A stretch of 64,000 bases of DNA from Sphingobium sp. EP60837. GTDB lineage: Bacteria > Pseudomonadota > Alphaproteobacteria > Sphingomonadales > Sphingomonadaceae. Where the stretch lies: positions 496,001 through 560,000 of the forward strand of contig NZ_CP015986.1 in NCBI RefSeq assembly GCF_001658005.1. Direction: 5' to 3'. Shown here piece after piece: positions 51,980 through 61,583 of the stretch (the first letter of the stretch is position 1; the number at the start of each line of letters is the position of its first letter). Below the pieces are notes generated by a model. That model was not told the DNA's origin. It saw only the letters and a list, made by a program, of their open reading frames with translations, and did no database searches. Position numbers and translations under genes: made by a program.

Positions 51980-53799
51980 TGTCCAATCCGGCTGTTACAG
52001 CGGCACAGGCCCCATTTTCCGCAACTGACGTTCTACTGTCGGAAGGCGTGATCCTCCTCGGCGCGGCGGTACTGTTCGTTATGCTCTTCCGCCGCTTCGG
52101 ACTTGGCGCGGTGCTGGGCTATCTCGTCGCGGGCGCACTGGTCGGACCTCAGGGGCTTGGCCTCGTCGGCGGCGGAGAATCGAAGCTGGCGATCGCGGAG
52201 ATCGGCATCGTCCTGCTGCTTTTCCTCGTGGGCCTTGAACTTCATCCGGCCCGGCTGTGGCGATTGAAGCGGGACATTTTCGCGCTGGGACTTGCGCAGG
52301 TGGTGATCTGCGGACTGGCGCTGACTGCGATTATCTTCTTCACCACCGGCTTTACCTGGGGCGCGGCAATCGCGCTTGGTCTGCCGCTGGCGTTGTCGTC
52401 CACCGCGCAGGTTCTGCCCAGCCTCAAGAGCAGCGGCCGGATCAACTCACCTTTCGGTGAGAAGGTTTTTTCCATCCTGTTGTTCCAGGACCTGTCGATC
52501 GTCCCGCTGATCACAATCGTGGCGGCCCTTTCGCGCAATCCTGCTGATGCGGGAGGTCCGCCGGGTTGGATGCTAGCAGGCTATACCGTAGCCGCGATCG
52601 CCGGACTGGTCTTAGCGGGCCGATTCATCCTGCGTCCGTTATTGCAACTGGTCGGCCGCCTTGGCGAGCGGGAACTATTTGTAGCGGTAGGCCTGTTCAC
52701 CGTCCTGGCCGCTGCCGCGCTGATGCATGCGCTTCACCTCTCGACCGCACTTGGCGCCTTTGTGGCAGGTGTGATGCTCGCCGACTCTCCTTACCGGCAC
52801 GAGATTGAGGCGGACGTTGAACCATTCCGTTCGATCTTGCTCGGTCTCTTCTTTCTCGCCGTCGGCATGGTTCTCGACTTGCACACTGTTGCCGCCAATC
52901 CTGTCTTCGTAATCGGTATGGCGGCCATGCTGGTTCTCACCAAGGCGCTGCTGATCAGCAGCCTTGCGCGGCTGTTCGGTATGGAATGGTCGCAAGCGGT
53001 GGGTGCTGGTCTGCTTTTGAGCCAAGGCGGCGAGTTCGGCTTCGTCCTGTTCGCACAGGCGCAAAATGCCCTGCTGGTCGCGCCCGAAGGCGCCAGCCTG
53101 TTCAGTGCGATCGTCACCTTTTCCATGGCGACGACCCCCTTCCTCATGCTCTTCGCCCGCCGGTTCGAGTTCGCCAAGCCTAAAAACCCCACCGATCTGG
53201 CTGGACCGGACGAGGCGACACGCGGCACGGCGATCATCGTTGGCTATGGTCGCTTCGGCCAGACGGTGGCCCAGATGCTGATGGGCCATGGGTTCGAAGT
53301 CGTGCTGATTGACAAAAAGCCAGCGCAGATCGAGGTTTCGAGCCGGTTCGACATGAAAGTCTATTACGGCGACGGGACACGGATCGACCTGCTGCGCCGG
53401 TCAGGGGCAGAGGAAGCGCAGCTGATCGCCTTCTGCCATGACGATCCTTCGCTCGACAGCCGGGTGCTTGAACCCATTGCCGAGGCTTTCCCGCAAGCCG
53501 CCCTGCTCGTCCGCGCCTTCGATCGACGCCAACTTCTCGCTCTCAAGGACATGGATCTTGCGGGCATCGTTCGCGAAGTCTTCGAATCGGCTATCTGCAT
53601 GGGCGTGCAGGCGATGGCGACATTGGGCGTTCCCCAGCCGGAGATCGAGGAAGTCGAACGCCAATATCGCCAAAATGACGAACAGCGCTTGACCGTACAG
53701 AGTGAGCAAGGAACATTGATGGCTGCCAAGGAACTGATGTTCCGGCCCGGCCGCCGCATGCATCTTATCGCGCGGGGCGAGGAAGAGGAAAAAGCATGA
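51979..53799 (+). CDS. monovalent cation:proton antiporter, CPA2 (KefB-like) family
   Basis: 606-residue inner-membrane protein. About 12 helices with LGYLVAGALVGPQGLGL and LLFLVGLELHPARLW, then a RCK/TrkA-N domain starting at about residue 416 (IIVGYGRFGQTVAQMLMG). The layout fits glutathione-gated KefB/KefC or related K+/H+ antiporters; no KefG/KefF is nearby. ATG at 51979 preferred over TTG at 51976. It overlaps the DUF423 gene by 4 bases. Confidence 0.92.
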   Translation: MSNPAVTAAQAPFSATDVLLSEGVILLGAAVLFVMLFRRFGLGAVLGYLVAGALVGPQGLGLVGGGESKLAIAEIGIVLLLFLVGLELHPARLWRLKRDIFALGLAQVVICGLALTAIIFFTTGFTWGAAIALGLPLALSSTAQVLPSLKSSGRINSPFGEKVFSILLFQDLSIVPLITIVAALSRNPADAGGPPGWMLAGYTVAAIAGLVLAGRFILRPLLQLVGRLGERELFVAVGLFTVLAAAALMHALHLSTALGAFVAGVMLADSPYRHEIEADVEPFRSILLGLFFLAVGMVLDLHTVAANPVFVIGMAAMLVLTKALLISSLARLFGMEWSQAVGAGLLLSQGGEFGFVLFAQAQNALLVAPEGASLFSAIVTFSMATTPFLMLFARRFEFAKPKNPTDLAGPDEATRGTAIIVGYGRFGQTVAQMLMGHGFEVVLIDKKPAQIEVSSRFDMKVYYGDGTRIDLLRRSGAEEAQLIAFCHDDPSLDSRVLEPIAEAFPQAALLVRAFDRRQLLALKDMDLAGIVREVFESAICMGVQAMATLGVPQPEIEEVERQYRQNDEQRLTVQSEQGTLMAAKELMFRPGRRMHLIARGEEEEKA

Positions 53800-54122
53800 T
53801 CGCAGTCCTGGCCGCTTTGTCGGCCGCGCTAGCCATCGCGGCGGGCGCTTTTGGTGCCCATGGTGCATCCAGCCCCCAACACGCGGAGTGGCTGCGGACC
53901 GGCGGCCTCTATCAGCTGATCCACGCGGTCGCGGCGCTCACCTTGGCCAACGCCGCACGAGGCCCTGCGCTGCTGCTTCTGACTGGCGCGGCGATCTTCG
54001 CTTTTTCGCTCTATGCGATGGCGATAGGCGGGCCGCGCTGGCTGGGTGCGATCACGCCGATCGGCGGCACCTTGATGATCGCAGGATGGCTATGGACGGC
54101 ATGGATCTACTGGCGCGGCTGA
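53796..54122 (+). CDS. DUF423 family small membrane protein
   Basis: 108 residues with four hydrophobic helices (IAVLAALSAALAIAAGAFG, LIHAVAALTLANAA, LLTGAAIFAFSLYAMAI, IGGTLMIAGWLWTAWIY). The GAFGAHG and GLYQLIHAVAAL segments are typical of DUF423. Function unknown. It overlaps the antiporter. Confidence 0.9.
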   Translation: MIAVLAALSAALAIAAGAFGAHGASSPQHAEWLRTGGLYQLIHAVAALTLANAARGPALLLLTGAAIFAFSLYAMAIGGPRWLGAITPIGGTLMIAGWLWTAWIYWRG

Positions 54123-54168
54123 CAGCCTGCCCTTGCCCCGAACAGCGCCCAAGCATAGATTAACCCAT

Positions 54169-54636
54169 ATGGCCGAACAGCATCACCACCATCATGAACC
54201 GACGGGGCAAAGCCTGGCGGAAGCGGCGCGCACCACGCTCGAAGCGCAGAATGAGCAGTGGACGCCGATGCGCGCTGCGATCTTTGATGCCTTGGCGGCG
54301 GAAGAAAAACCGACATCGGCCTATGACATCGCCGACAACGTCTCCAGGACGCGTGGCAAGCGGGTAGCGCCCAACAGCGTCTATCGCATCCTCGACCTGT
54401 TCGTCGCGAACAACATCGCGATGCGCGTGGAAAGCGCCAATGCCTATATCGCCAATGCGCATCCGGGCTGTCACCATGACTGCATCTTCCTCGTGTGTCG
54501 AAGCTGCAAGGAAGCGACTCATGTCGATGACGACGCAGTGACCGGCGATGTGCGCGCAGTCGCGGAACATCAGGGATTTCGGCCAGAACGCCCTGTAATC
54601 GAGATTTTGGGAACTTGCGCCAAGTGTATGGCGTGA
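54169..54636 (+). CDS. Fur family regulator, Zur-like
   Basis: 155-residue Fur-family repressor. The N-terminus has five consecutive histidines (residues 5-9). Winged HTH from about residue 33; NSVYRILDLFVANNIA is the dimer/DNA helix; metal sites in HPGCHHDC, Cys110-x2-Cys113 and Cys150-x2-Cys153, as expected for the structural zinc of Zur. It would repress zinc-uptake genes; none lie beside it. ATG at 54169 preferred to 54133. Confidence 0.86.
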   Translation: MAEQHHHHHEPTGQSLAEAARTTLEAQNEQWTPMRAAIFDALAAEEKPTSAYDIADNVSRTRGKRVAPNSVYRILDLFVANNIAMRVESANAYIANAHPGCHHDCIFLVCRSCKEATHVDDDAVTGDVRAVAEHQGFRPERPVIEILGTCAKCMA

Positions 54637-54685
54637 AGGGAGCGTTGCGCTTTGCCCAGGAACGGCCTAGCGCGCTCGGGAGTCT

Positions 54686-56620
54686 ATGTCTTTCATGAAT
54701 GATCGCCCCTCCACACCGCTGCTCGACCAGATTGTCTGGCCGGCGGACCTGCGCACGCTGAAGCCGGAACAGCTTCACCAGCTTGCCGACGAACTGCGGC
54801 AAGAGGTGATCTCCGCCGTTGGCGTTACCGGCGGCCATTTGGGTTCAGGACTGGGTGTAGTTGAGCTGACCACCGCCATCCATTATGTGTTCGACACGCC
54901 CAACGACAAGCTGGTCTGGGACGTCGGCCACCAATGCTATCCGCACAAGATCCTGACCGGCCGGCGCGACCGCATCCGTACGCTGCGGCAGGGCGGCGGC
55001 CTGTCTGGCTTCACCAAGCGGGCCGAAAGCGAATATGATCCGTTCGGCGCGGCGCATAGCTCGACATCGATCAGCGCGGCGCTCGGTTTTGCTGTAGCCA
55101 GCAAGCTTTCGGGCAAAGCCGGCAAAGGCATTGCGGTTATCGGTGACGGCGCCATGTCGGCCGGCATGGCCTATGAGGCGATGAATAATGCGCGCGAGGC
55201 CGGGAACCGGCTGATCGTGATCCTCAACGACAATGACATGTCCATCGCGCCTCCGGTGGGCGGCCTGTCGGCCTATCTTGCTCGCCTAGTGTCCAGCCGT
55301 GAGTTCCTTGGCCTGCGCGATCTGGCGAAGCGCCTCGCGCGCCGGCTGCCCCGGCCGCTGCACAATGCTGCCCGCAAGACGGACGAATTTGCACGCGGCA
55401 TGGCGATGGGCGGCACGTTGTTCGAGGAACTGGGCTTTTATTATGTAGGCCCGATCGACGGACATAATCTGGACCAGCTGATTCCCGTCCTTGAAAATGT
55501 GCGCGACGCGGCCGAAGGTCCCTGCCTCGTCCATGTCGTTACGCAAAAGGGCAAGGGTTATGCGCCCGCTGAAGCCGCAGCTGATAAATATCATGGCGTG
55601 CAGAAATTCGACGTCATCACGGGCGCGCAGGCTAAGGCGCCTCCTGGCCCGCCCAGCTATACCGCCGTGTTCGCGAAGGCGCTGATTGCCGAAGCGCAAC
55701 GCGACGAGACCATCTGCGCAATCACAGCAGCGATGCCCTCGGGCACAGGCCTCGACAAATTCGCTGAGAGCTTCCCGGCTCGCTCCTTCGATGTGGGCAT
55801 CGCCGAACAGCATGCAGTGACCTTCGCGGCCGGACTGGCTGCCCAAGGCATGCGCCCGTTCTGCGCGATCTATTCGACCTTCCTGCAGCGCGCCTATGAT
55901 CAGGTCGTGCATGATGTTGCGATCCAGAATTTGCCGGTGCGTTTCGCTATTGATCGGGCGGGACTGGTGGGCGCGGATGGATCGACGCACGCTGGCAGTT
56001 TCGACATTACCTATCTCGCCACGCTCCCGAACATGGTTGTCATGGCTGCGGCCGACGAGGCAGAACTGGTGCACATGGTTCACACCTGCGCGGTCTATGA
56101 TGATGGCCCGATCGCCGTTCGCTACCCACGCGGCAACGGCATAGGCATACCGCTGCCTGAAACGCCCGAGCGGCTGGAAATCGGCAAGGGCCGGATCGTA
56201 CGAGAGGGGCGGCAGGTCGCTATTCTCTCCCTCGGAACCCGGCTTGAAGAAGCGCTGAAGGCCGCCGAGGTGCTGGAAGCCAAGGGTCTGTCCACGACCG
56301 TAGCTGACCTGCGGTTCGCCAAGCCACTCGATGAGGCGATGATCCGTCGCCTGCTGACGACCCACGAAGTCGCCGTGACGATCGAGGAAGGCGCGATCGG
56401 CGGTTTGGGCGCGCATGTGCTGACGCTGGCTAGCGACCTTGGTCTGATAGACAATGGCCTAAAGCTGCGGACGATGCGCTTACCGGACGTTTTTCAGGAT
56501 CAGGACAAGCCTGAGCTGCAATATGCCGACGCGCGTCTGGACGCGGTAGCGATTGTGGAGACGGTGCTGACAGCACTTCGCCACAACAGTCCCGGCATCG
56601 GCACAGAGGCTCGCGCTTGA
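54686..56620 (+). CDS. dxs: 1-deoxy-D-xylulose-5-phosphate synthase
   Basis: 644-residue thiamine-diphosphate enzyme, first step of the MEP isoprenoid pathway, feeding carotenoids and quinones. TPP motif [50 protein letters not shown]-terminal transketolase halves with [13 protein letters not shown] and [17 protein letters not shown]. Full length. No thi genes adjacent. Confidence 0.98.
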   Translation: MSFMNDRPSTPLLDQIVWPADLRTLKPEQLHQLADELRQEVISAVGVTGGHLGSGLGVVELTTAIHYVFDTPNDKLVWDVGHQCYPHKILTGRRDRIRTLRQGGGLSGFTKRAESEYDPFGAAHSSTSISAALGFAVASKLSGKAGKGIAVIGDGAMSAGMAYEAMNNAREAGNRLIVILNDNDMSIAPPVGGLSAYLARLVSSREFLGLRDLAKRLARRLPRPLHNAARKTDEFARGMAMGGTLFEELGFYYVGPIDGHNLDQLIPVLENVRDAAEGPCLVHVVTQKGKGYAPAEAAADKYHGVQKFDVITGAQAKAPPGPPSYTAVFAKALIAEAQRDETICAITAAMPSGTGLDKFAESFPARSFDVGIAEQHAVTFAAGLAAQGMRPFCAIYSTFLQRAYDQVVHDVAIQNLPVRFAIDRAGLVGADGSTHAGSFDITYLATLPNMVVMAAADEAELVHMVHTCAVYDDGPIAVRYPRGNGIGIPLPETPERLEIGKGRIVREGRQVAILSLGTRLEEALKAAEVLEAKGLSTTVADLRFAKPLDEAMIRRLLTTHEVAVTIEEGAIGGLGAHVLTLASDLGLIDNGLKLRTMRLPDVFQDQDKPELQYADARLDAVAIVETVLTALRHNSPGIGTEARA

Positions 56621-56685
56621 ATCGCAACCAAATGGTTGCTTAACTCACCCAGAGGGCGCATGTCTGCAATCAGGAGGTTGCCGAC

Positions 56686-57141
56686 ATGCCTGAGTCCATC
56701 ACAAAGAGCGTCGATATCGCCGCGCCCATTGAACGCGTCTGGGATGCGCTCATCAATCATGAGAAGTTCGGAACGTGGTTCCGTGTAGCGTTGGATCAGC
56801 CTTTTGTTGTCGGCCAGCCATCCACGGGACATATGACCTATCCAGGCTATGAGGATTATCGCTGGGAGGCGCGGGTAGTAGCGATCGAGCCCATGAGGCG
56901 CTTCGCATATGAGTGGCCAGCCACCGGCGGCGACAAGGAGTTGATGGAGAGTGGCGTGCCCGTCCAGGAATGGACGCTGGTGGAATTTCTACTCGAACCG
57001 ACGGGGGATGGCACGCTGCTGACGGTGACCGAAAGCGGCTTTGATAAGGTGCCGGAGCCTCGACGGAGCGATGTCATGCGCTCCAATGATGGCGGTTGGA
57101 CGGAGCAGGTTCAGACCATCCGCGCCTATGTTGAAGGTTGA
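56686..57141 (+). CDS. SRPBCC (AHSA1-like) domain protein
   Basis: 151-residue START/Bet v1-like fold. SVDIAAPIERVWDALINHEKFGTWF is the characteristic N-terminus; EWTLVEFLLEPTGDGTLLTVTESGF the C-terminal strands. Small-molecule binding is likely but the ligand is unknown. Such genes often pair with an ArsR regulator, as here (14-base overlap). Confidence 0.88.
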   Translation: MPESITKSVDIAAPIERVWDALINHEKFGTWFRVALDQPFVVGQPSTGHMTYPGYEDYRWEARVVAIEPMRRFAYEWPATGGDKELMESGVPVQEWTLVEFLLEPTGDGTLLTVTESGFDKVPEPRRSDVMRSNDGGWTEQVQTIRAYVEG

Positions 57142-57457
57142 GAACGCCCCTGCCCGGCTTTTTGCGGCTCTGGGCGATGTAACGCGGCTGGGATTGATAA
57201 GTCATCTCTCCGACGGCACGGCGCGCTCCATAGTTCAACTGGGCGAAGGCTTGCCGATCACTCGGCAGGCCGTTGCAAAGCATCTGGATGTGCTACTAGG
57301 CGCTGGATTGGTGGAACGCACCCGGAGTGGCCGGGAAGCGCTCTTCGCTCTGCGCGCGGAAGCGGTTGCGGAAGCGCGAGACTGGCTTGCTCAGGTCGGT
57401 AGCCAGTGGGAAGAAACTTTGGGCCGGTTCAAGACCTTTGTCGAGAACCAGCCCTAA
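57128..57457 (+). CDS. ArsR family transcriptional regulator
   Basis: 109-residue winged-helix repressor: LFAALGDVTRLGLISHLSDG, the recognition helix ITRQAVAKHLDVLLGAGLV, and RTRSGREALFAL wing. No metal-site cysteine pair, so probably not a metalloregulator. It overlaps the SRPBCC gene, the usual partner, though here it comes second. Confidence 0.86.
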   Translation: MLKVENAPARLFAALGDVTRLGLISHLSDGTARSIVQLGEGLPITRQAVAKHLDVLLGAGLVERTRSGREALFALRAEAVAEARDWLAQVGSQWEETLGRFKTFVENQP

Positions 57458-57470
57458 GCCTTTGTTGCAA

Positions 57471-57884
57471 TTATTGCTGTGGGACAGCCGCGCGCGCATC
57501 CTGGCCGTCGCCTTCCGGAGCGGCGATGATTTCACGAGTCGTAGCGCCCTTATCCACAACCTCGGTCCCCGGATCACCAACGGAGGAACGAATGCCCGCA
57601 GCAGCATTGGCGCGACCCGCAGCCGTCAAGGCAGCCGCCTCGGCAGCGCTGCGCTGAGCCGGGCCACCAAACATGGCTTCCACTGCAGCGCGGCTGGAAT
57701 CGACTGACGCGGCGGCTGGAGTGCCGGGTGCGGGCGGGACCAGCGCGTAATCAGGCGGGATCACCAGTGGAGCCTGGCGCGACACGGCGAACTCATCGGG
57801 GCGGTCACGGTTGAAAAGGCCGCCGCCACCGCCGCAAGCGGACAGCATCGAAATCAGGCCAGCGGCGAGGATCAGTTTACGCAT
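57471..57884 (-). CDS. DUF3035 family lipoprotein
   Basis: 137-residue lipoprotein with lipobox LSAC (Cys17) after a short signal sequence and a Gly-rich start. RDRPDEFAVSRQAPLVIPPDYALVPP is the DUF3035 signature. Ala-rich tail. Function unknown, envelope-located. It overlaps lspA by one base (TAATG), so it is translated with the signal peptidase that would process it. Confidence 0.9.
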   Translation of the reverse strand: MRKLILAAGLISMLSACGGGGGLFNRDRPDEFAVSRQAPLVIPPDYALVPPAPGTPAAASVDSSRAAVEAMFGGPAQRSAAEAAALTAAGRANAAAGIRSSVGDPGTEVVDKGATTREIIAAPEGDGQDARAAVPQQ

Positions 57885-58396
57885 TAGTTCAATGACTCCG
57901 TCTTTGCGCCCTTCTCGCGCAGCAGAAGCGCCCGCGCAAGAAGGATCAACACGCCGAAAGTGATGGCCGCATCAGCCAGGTTGAAAATCAGGAAGGGCCG
58001 CCATTCACCGAAATGCAGGTCGGCATAATCGACCACATAGCCGAGGCGCACGCGATCCACGATATTGCCGATCGCACCGCCAAGGACGAGGCCGAGCGCC
58101 GCAACGTCCTGCCGCGCCTTTTCACGCCACATCCACACGCCCACGAAACCCGCGATCAACATGGTCATCCCGACCAAAATCCAGCGCATCATGTTCGTGT
58201 CCGCGTGGAAAAAGCCCATCGAAACGCCCCGATTTTCGAGCCAACGCAGGCGGAAGATCGGCAGGATTTCGATGCCGTCATCCAACCGGCTCTTAAGGGC
58301 GAGCGGATAGGTGACGGTATATTTGATGAGCTGGTCCATCGCCAAAGTGACGATCGCGACAATCAACCCAAGGGGGCGGTGATTGACGACGGCCAT
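57884..58396 (-). CDS. lspA: lipoprotein signal peptidase (signal peptidase II)
   Basis: 170-residue inner-membrane aspartyl protease with four helices. ENRGVSMGFF, GGAIGNIVDRVRLGYVVDY (Asp123) and FNLADAAIT (Asp142) are the catalytic motifs. It matures lipoproteins such as the downstream DUF3035 protein and the wza-like protein. The 142-base gap to ileS shows no gene. Confidence 0.96.
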   Translation of the reverse strand: MAVVNHRPLGLIVAIVTLAMDQLIKYTVTYPLALKSRLDDGIEILPIFRLRWLENRGVSMGFFHADTNMMRWILVGMTMLIAGFVGVWMWREKARQDVAALGLVLGGAIGNIVDRVRLGYVVDYADLHFGEWRPFLIFNLADAAITFGVLILLARALLLREKGAKTESLN

Positions 58397-58538
58397 CAGC
58401 AGTACGAGCCGCAGGATTTGAGTGGCAAAGATGACACGAGAGAACCCCAGAGAAGCGCCATATTATTCCTGTTTTCCTGCAGCCCCATCCCGCGCTGGGC
58501 ATATAGCCCGGTACAGCGCGTGTAGGACAGAGCAAAGA

Positions 58539-61424
58539 TCATGCACCAAGCACTTCATCGCAGCGGTTGCAAAGGGTGCCGTCTTCCTCAACTTCCGGCA
58601 GCAGGCGCCAGCAGCGGCCGCATTTGTGCCAGTCGCTGGGCTTGACGATAATGCCGTCGCCCACACCCGTTTCGATGCGCGCGACGATGGCGATTTCGGC
58701 GAAGTTCACACCGTCACTGGGGACCTGCTCGCCCATGGTGACGTCGGCCTCTAGGCTGGAGCGGATCACCTTTTCGCGGCGGAGCGGTTCGATGGCTTCG
58801 TTGACCTGATTGCGCTGGCTGCGCAGGGCGGTCCATTTGCCTTCGAGGCCGCTGTCGAGCCAAGCCGCATCGATCTCGGGCCATTCAAGGAAGTGCACGC
58901 TTTCTTCTTCATTTGGATAGCGGCTTTGCCACACTTCCTCAGCAGTGAAGGGTATGATCGGCGCGGCATAGCGGACGAGCGCGTGGAACAGCGTGTTGAG
59001 CACCGTGCGATAAGCGCGGCGCTTAAGGTCCGACTTCGCATCGCAGTAGAGGCAGTCCTTGCGGATGTCGAAGAAGAAAGCCGACAGGTCGCTGTTGGCG
59101 AAATCGAACAGGGCGCGGGTATAGCGGCTGAATTCCAGCCAATTCTCGCTCCCCGCCGCCTTATCGACCACGGCCCTGAGGTCCGCATCGAGCTTGGAGA
59201 GCAGGTGGAGCATGTAGCGCTCCAATTCCGGCATTTCGTTGACGGGCAGCTTTTCCTCTTCGGAAAAATCAGAAAGAGCGCCAAGCAAGTAGCGGAAACT
59301 ATTGCGGAGTTTGCGATAGGCGTCAGAGGATCCGGCCAGCACTTCCTTGCCGATGCGGACGTCATCGAAATAGTCGGTGCTTGCGACCCAGACGCGAAGG
59401 ATGTCGGAGCCGCTTTCGCCGATCACCTTCAGCGGATCGACCACATTGCCGAGGCTCTTCGACATTTTCCGGCCCTGGCCGTCCAGCGCGAAGCCGTGCG
59501 TGAGGACGGCGTCATAAGGTGCGCGACCGCGGGTGCCGCTGGCTTCCAGCAGCGAGGACTGGAACCAGCCGCGATGCTGGTCGGAGCCTTCGAGATAGAG
59601 GTCGGCGCGGACGCCTTCTCCATAGCGGCCCTCGACAACGAAGCTGTGGGTTGAGCCGCTGTCGAACCAGACATCGAGAATGTCGTTCACCACCTCATAG
59701 TCATTGAGGTCGTAATCGGGACCAAGAAACGCCTGGTGATCCGCACCGAACCAAGCGTCGGCGCCCGCGCTCTTGAAAGCTTCGATGATGCGAGCGTTGA
59801 CCGCCTTATCAACGAGATACTCGCCCGTCTTCCGATTAACATAGAGGGCGATAGGGACGCCCCAGGCGCGCTGGCGGCTGATCACCCAATCGGGGCGGCC
59901 CTCCACCATCGAGCGGATGCGGTTGATCGAGCGCTCCGGCACCCACCGGGTCTTTTCGATGGCGTCGAGCGCGGTGCCGCGCAGGGTCGCGCCGTTACCT
60001 TGGGCAGCGAGGATCGCTTCTTCTTCGGCGCAGCGCGGGATGATGCCGTCGCCGATCGCGCGGTCCATCGGGATGAACCATTGCGGTGTGCAACGGAAAA
60101 TGATCTTCGCCTTGGAACGCCAGCTATGCGGATAGCTATGCTTGAAGTCATCCGACGCGGCGAGCAGACCTCCGGCTTCGCGCAGGTCGGTGCAGATCGG
60201 GCCATCCTTGCTGACGAATTTCGGGTTGATGACCGATCCCTGGCCGCCGAGCCACGCCCAATCCTCGCGATATTTTCCGTCATTTTCGACGGCGAAGACG
60301 GGGTTGATGCCATGCGCCTTGCAGAGTCCGAAATCGTCTTCGCCATGGTCAGGGGCCATGTGAACAAGGCCAGTGCCGGCGTCCGTGGTGACGAAATCAC
60401 CGGGCAGGAACGGGCGGGGCTTGGCGTAAAAGGCGAGCGCAGCCTCATCCACAGGAGCGGGACCCTGGCTTCCGCCGGGATGACGAAGGAGGTTGTAGAT
60501 CGGATGGCGCGCCACAGCTCCAGCGAGTTGCGAGCCCTTGAAGTGCTTGTGCGGCTGCGCATGGAGCAGGCCAGTGCGCTCCTTGAACGGGCCGATCAGA
60601 GCTTCGGCGATAAGGAACTTCCGCCCTTCACCTTCAAGCAGGACATAATCGACCTCCGGCCCGTAGGCCAAAGCCTGGTTCACCGGGATAGTCCAAGGCG
60701 TCGTCGTCCAGATCACCGCATGGGCGCCGACCAGTTCGGGCGCGTTGGGCGCATCGACAATCTCGAACGCCACATCGATCTGGGTCGAGACGATGTCCTC
60801 ATATTCGACTTCCGCCTCGGCCAACGCAGTCTTTTCGACCGGGGACCACATGACGGGCTTCGCCCCGCGATAAAGTTGGCCGCTCTCCGCAAATTTCAGC
60901 AGTTCAGACACGATGGTAGCTTCGGCGTCGAACTTCATTGTGAGATAGGGATCGTCCCAATCACCCATTACGCCGAGGCGCTTGAACTGCTCCTTCTGAA
61001 CCCCGACCCATTTGTCCGCATAGGCACGGCATTGAGCGCGGAATTCCTGTGCGGGAACCTCGTCCTTATTCTGCTTCTTTTTGCGATACTCCTCCTCGAT
61101 CTTCCATTCGATCGGAAGACCGTGGCAGTCCCAGCCGGGCACATAGGGCGCGTCCTTGCCGAGCAGCGACTGGCTGCGGACGATGATGTCCTTCAGCACC
61201 TTGTTCATCGCATGGCCCATATGGATGTCGCCATTGGCGTAGGGCGGGCCATCATGAAGGATGAAGCGTTCGCGGCCCTTCCGCCGTTCGCGCAGCTTGC
61301 CGTAGAGGTCCATTTCCTCCCATCGCGCGAGGATCGCCGGTTCTTTCTGCGCCAGGCCCGCCTTCATCGGGAAGTCGGTGACGGGGAGAAAGACGGTGGA
61401 CTTGTAGTCAGGCTGATCGGTCAT
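58539..61424 (-). CDS. ileS: isoleucyl-tRNA synthetase
   Basis: 961-residue class I synthetase. HIGH motif HMGH in ANGDIHMGHAMNK, KMSKS in GRKMSKSLGN, CP1 editing domain, and the C-terminal zinc site CGRCWR...CNRCDE. In the CP1 region, at about residues 308-328, the segment NLLRHPGGSQGPAPVDEAAL looks like an insert compared with usual IleS; its DNA resembles a dispersed repeat (see findings). ATG at 61424 starts at MTDQPDYKST; the longer frame to 61529 runs through a repeat. Confidence 0.97.
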   Translation of the reverse strand: MTDQPDYKSTVFLPVTDFPMKAGLAQKEPAILARWEEMDLYGKLRERRKGRERFILHDGPPYANGDIHMGHAMNKVLKDIIVRSQSLLGKDAPYVPGWDCHGLPIEWKIEEEYRKKKQNKDEVPAQEFRAQCRAYADKWVGVQKEQFKRLGVMGDWDDPYLTMKFDAEATIVSELLKFAESGQLYRGAKPVMWSPVEKTALAEAEVEYEDIVSTQIDVAFEIVDAPNAPELVGAHAVIWTTTPWTIPVNQALAYGPEVDYVLLEGEGRKFLIAEALIGPFKERTGLLHAQPHKHFKGSQLAGAVARHPIYNLLRHPGGSQGPAPVDEAALAFYAKPRPFLPGDFVTTDAGTGLVHMAPDHGEDDFGLCKAHGINPVFAVENDGKYREDWAWLGGQGSVINPKFVSKDGPICTDLREAGGLLAASDDFKHSYPHSWRSKAKIIFRCTPQWFIPMDRAIGDGIIPRCAEEEAILAAQGNGATLRGTALDAIEKTRWVPERSINRIRSMVEGRPDWVISRQRAWGVPIALYVNRKTGEYLVDKAVNARIIEAFKSAGADAWFGADHQAFLGPDYDLNDYEVVNDILDVWFDSGSTHSFVVEGRYGEGVRADLYLEGSDQHRGWFQSSLLEASGTRGRAPYDAVLTHGFALDGQGRKMSKSLGNVVDPLKVIGESGSDILRVWVASTDYFDDVRIGKEVLAGSSDAYRKLRNSFRYLLGALSDFSEEEKLPVNEMPELERYMLHLLSKLDADLRAVVDKAAGSENWLEFSRYTRALFDFANSDLSAFFFDIRKDCLYCDAKSDLKRRAYRTVLNTLFHALVRYAAPIIPFTAEEVWQSRYPNEEESVHFLEWPEIDAAWLDSGLEGKWTALRSQRNQVNEAIEPLRREKVIRSSLEADVTMGEQVPSDGVNFAEIAIVARIETGVGDGIIVKPSDWHKCGRCWRLLPEVEEDGTLCNRCDEVLGA
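60459..60490. repeat. repeat-like insert carried in frame inside ileS
   Basis: The stretch with GGGACCCTGGCTTCCGCCGG and then GATGACGA resembles the half-palindromic sphingomonad repeat GTCATCCCGGC...GGGACCC, read here as part of the editing domain. It stays in frame. Identification of the repeat family is from memory. Confidence 0.45.
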
Positions 61425-61447
61425 CTTCGGTCCGGCACTAAAACTCA

Positions 61448-61563
61448 CCGTTCGTGCTGAGTGGGGACTGAGCTTGGCGAAGGCCCGTATCGAAGCATCT
61501 GCGCAAGACCAAATCCTTCGATACGCCATTTCGACAAGCTCAATGGCTACTCAGGACGAACGG
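61448..61563. repeat. dispersed intergenic palindromic element, copy 4
   Basis: CCGTTCGTGCTGAG (61448-61461) and CGTATCGAAG (61486-61495) face CTTCGATACG (61516-61525) and CTCAGGACGAACGG (61550-61563). It fills the space between ribF and ileS, in the operon, like copy 3 in cyo. Confidence 0.65.
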
Positions 61564-61583
61564 AGTAAAATGGAAAGTGCGCC

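Noticed and set aside
55286..56416. 376-codon minus-strand frame over dxs
   Set aside because: Antisense to dxs and without domain similarity.
59736..61460. 574-codon frame on the plus strand opposite ileS
   Set aside because: Mirror of the ileS codon pattern; the protein has no motif and ileS is certain.
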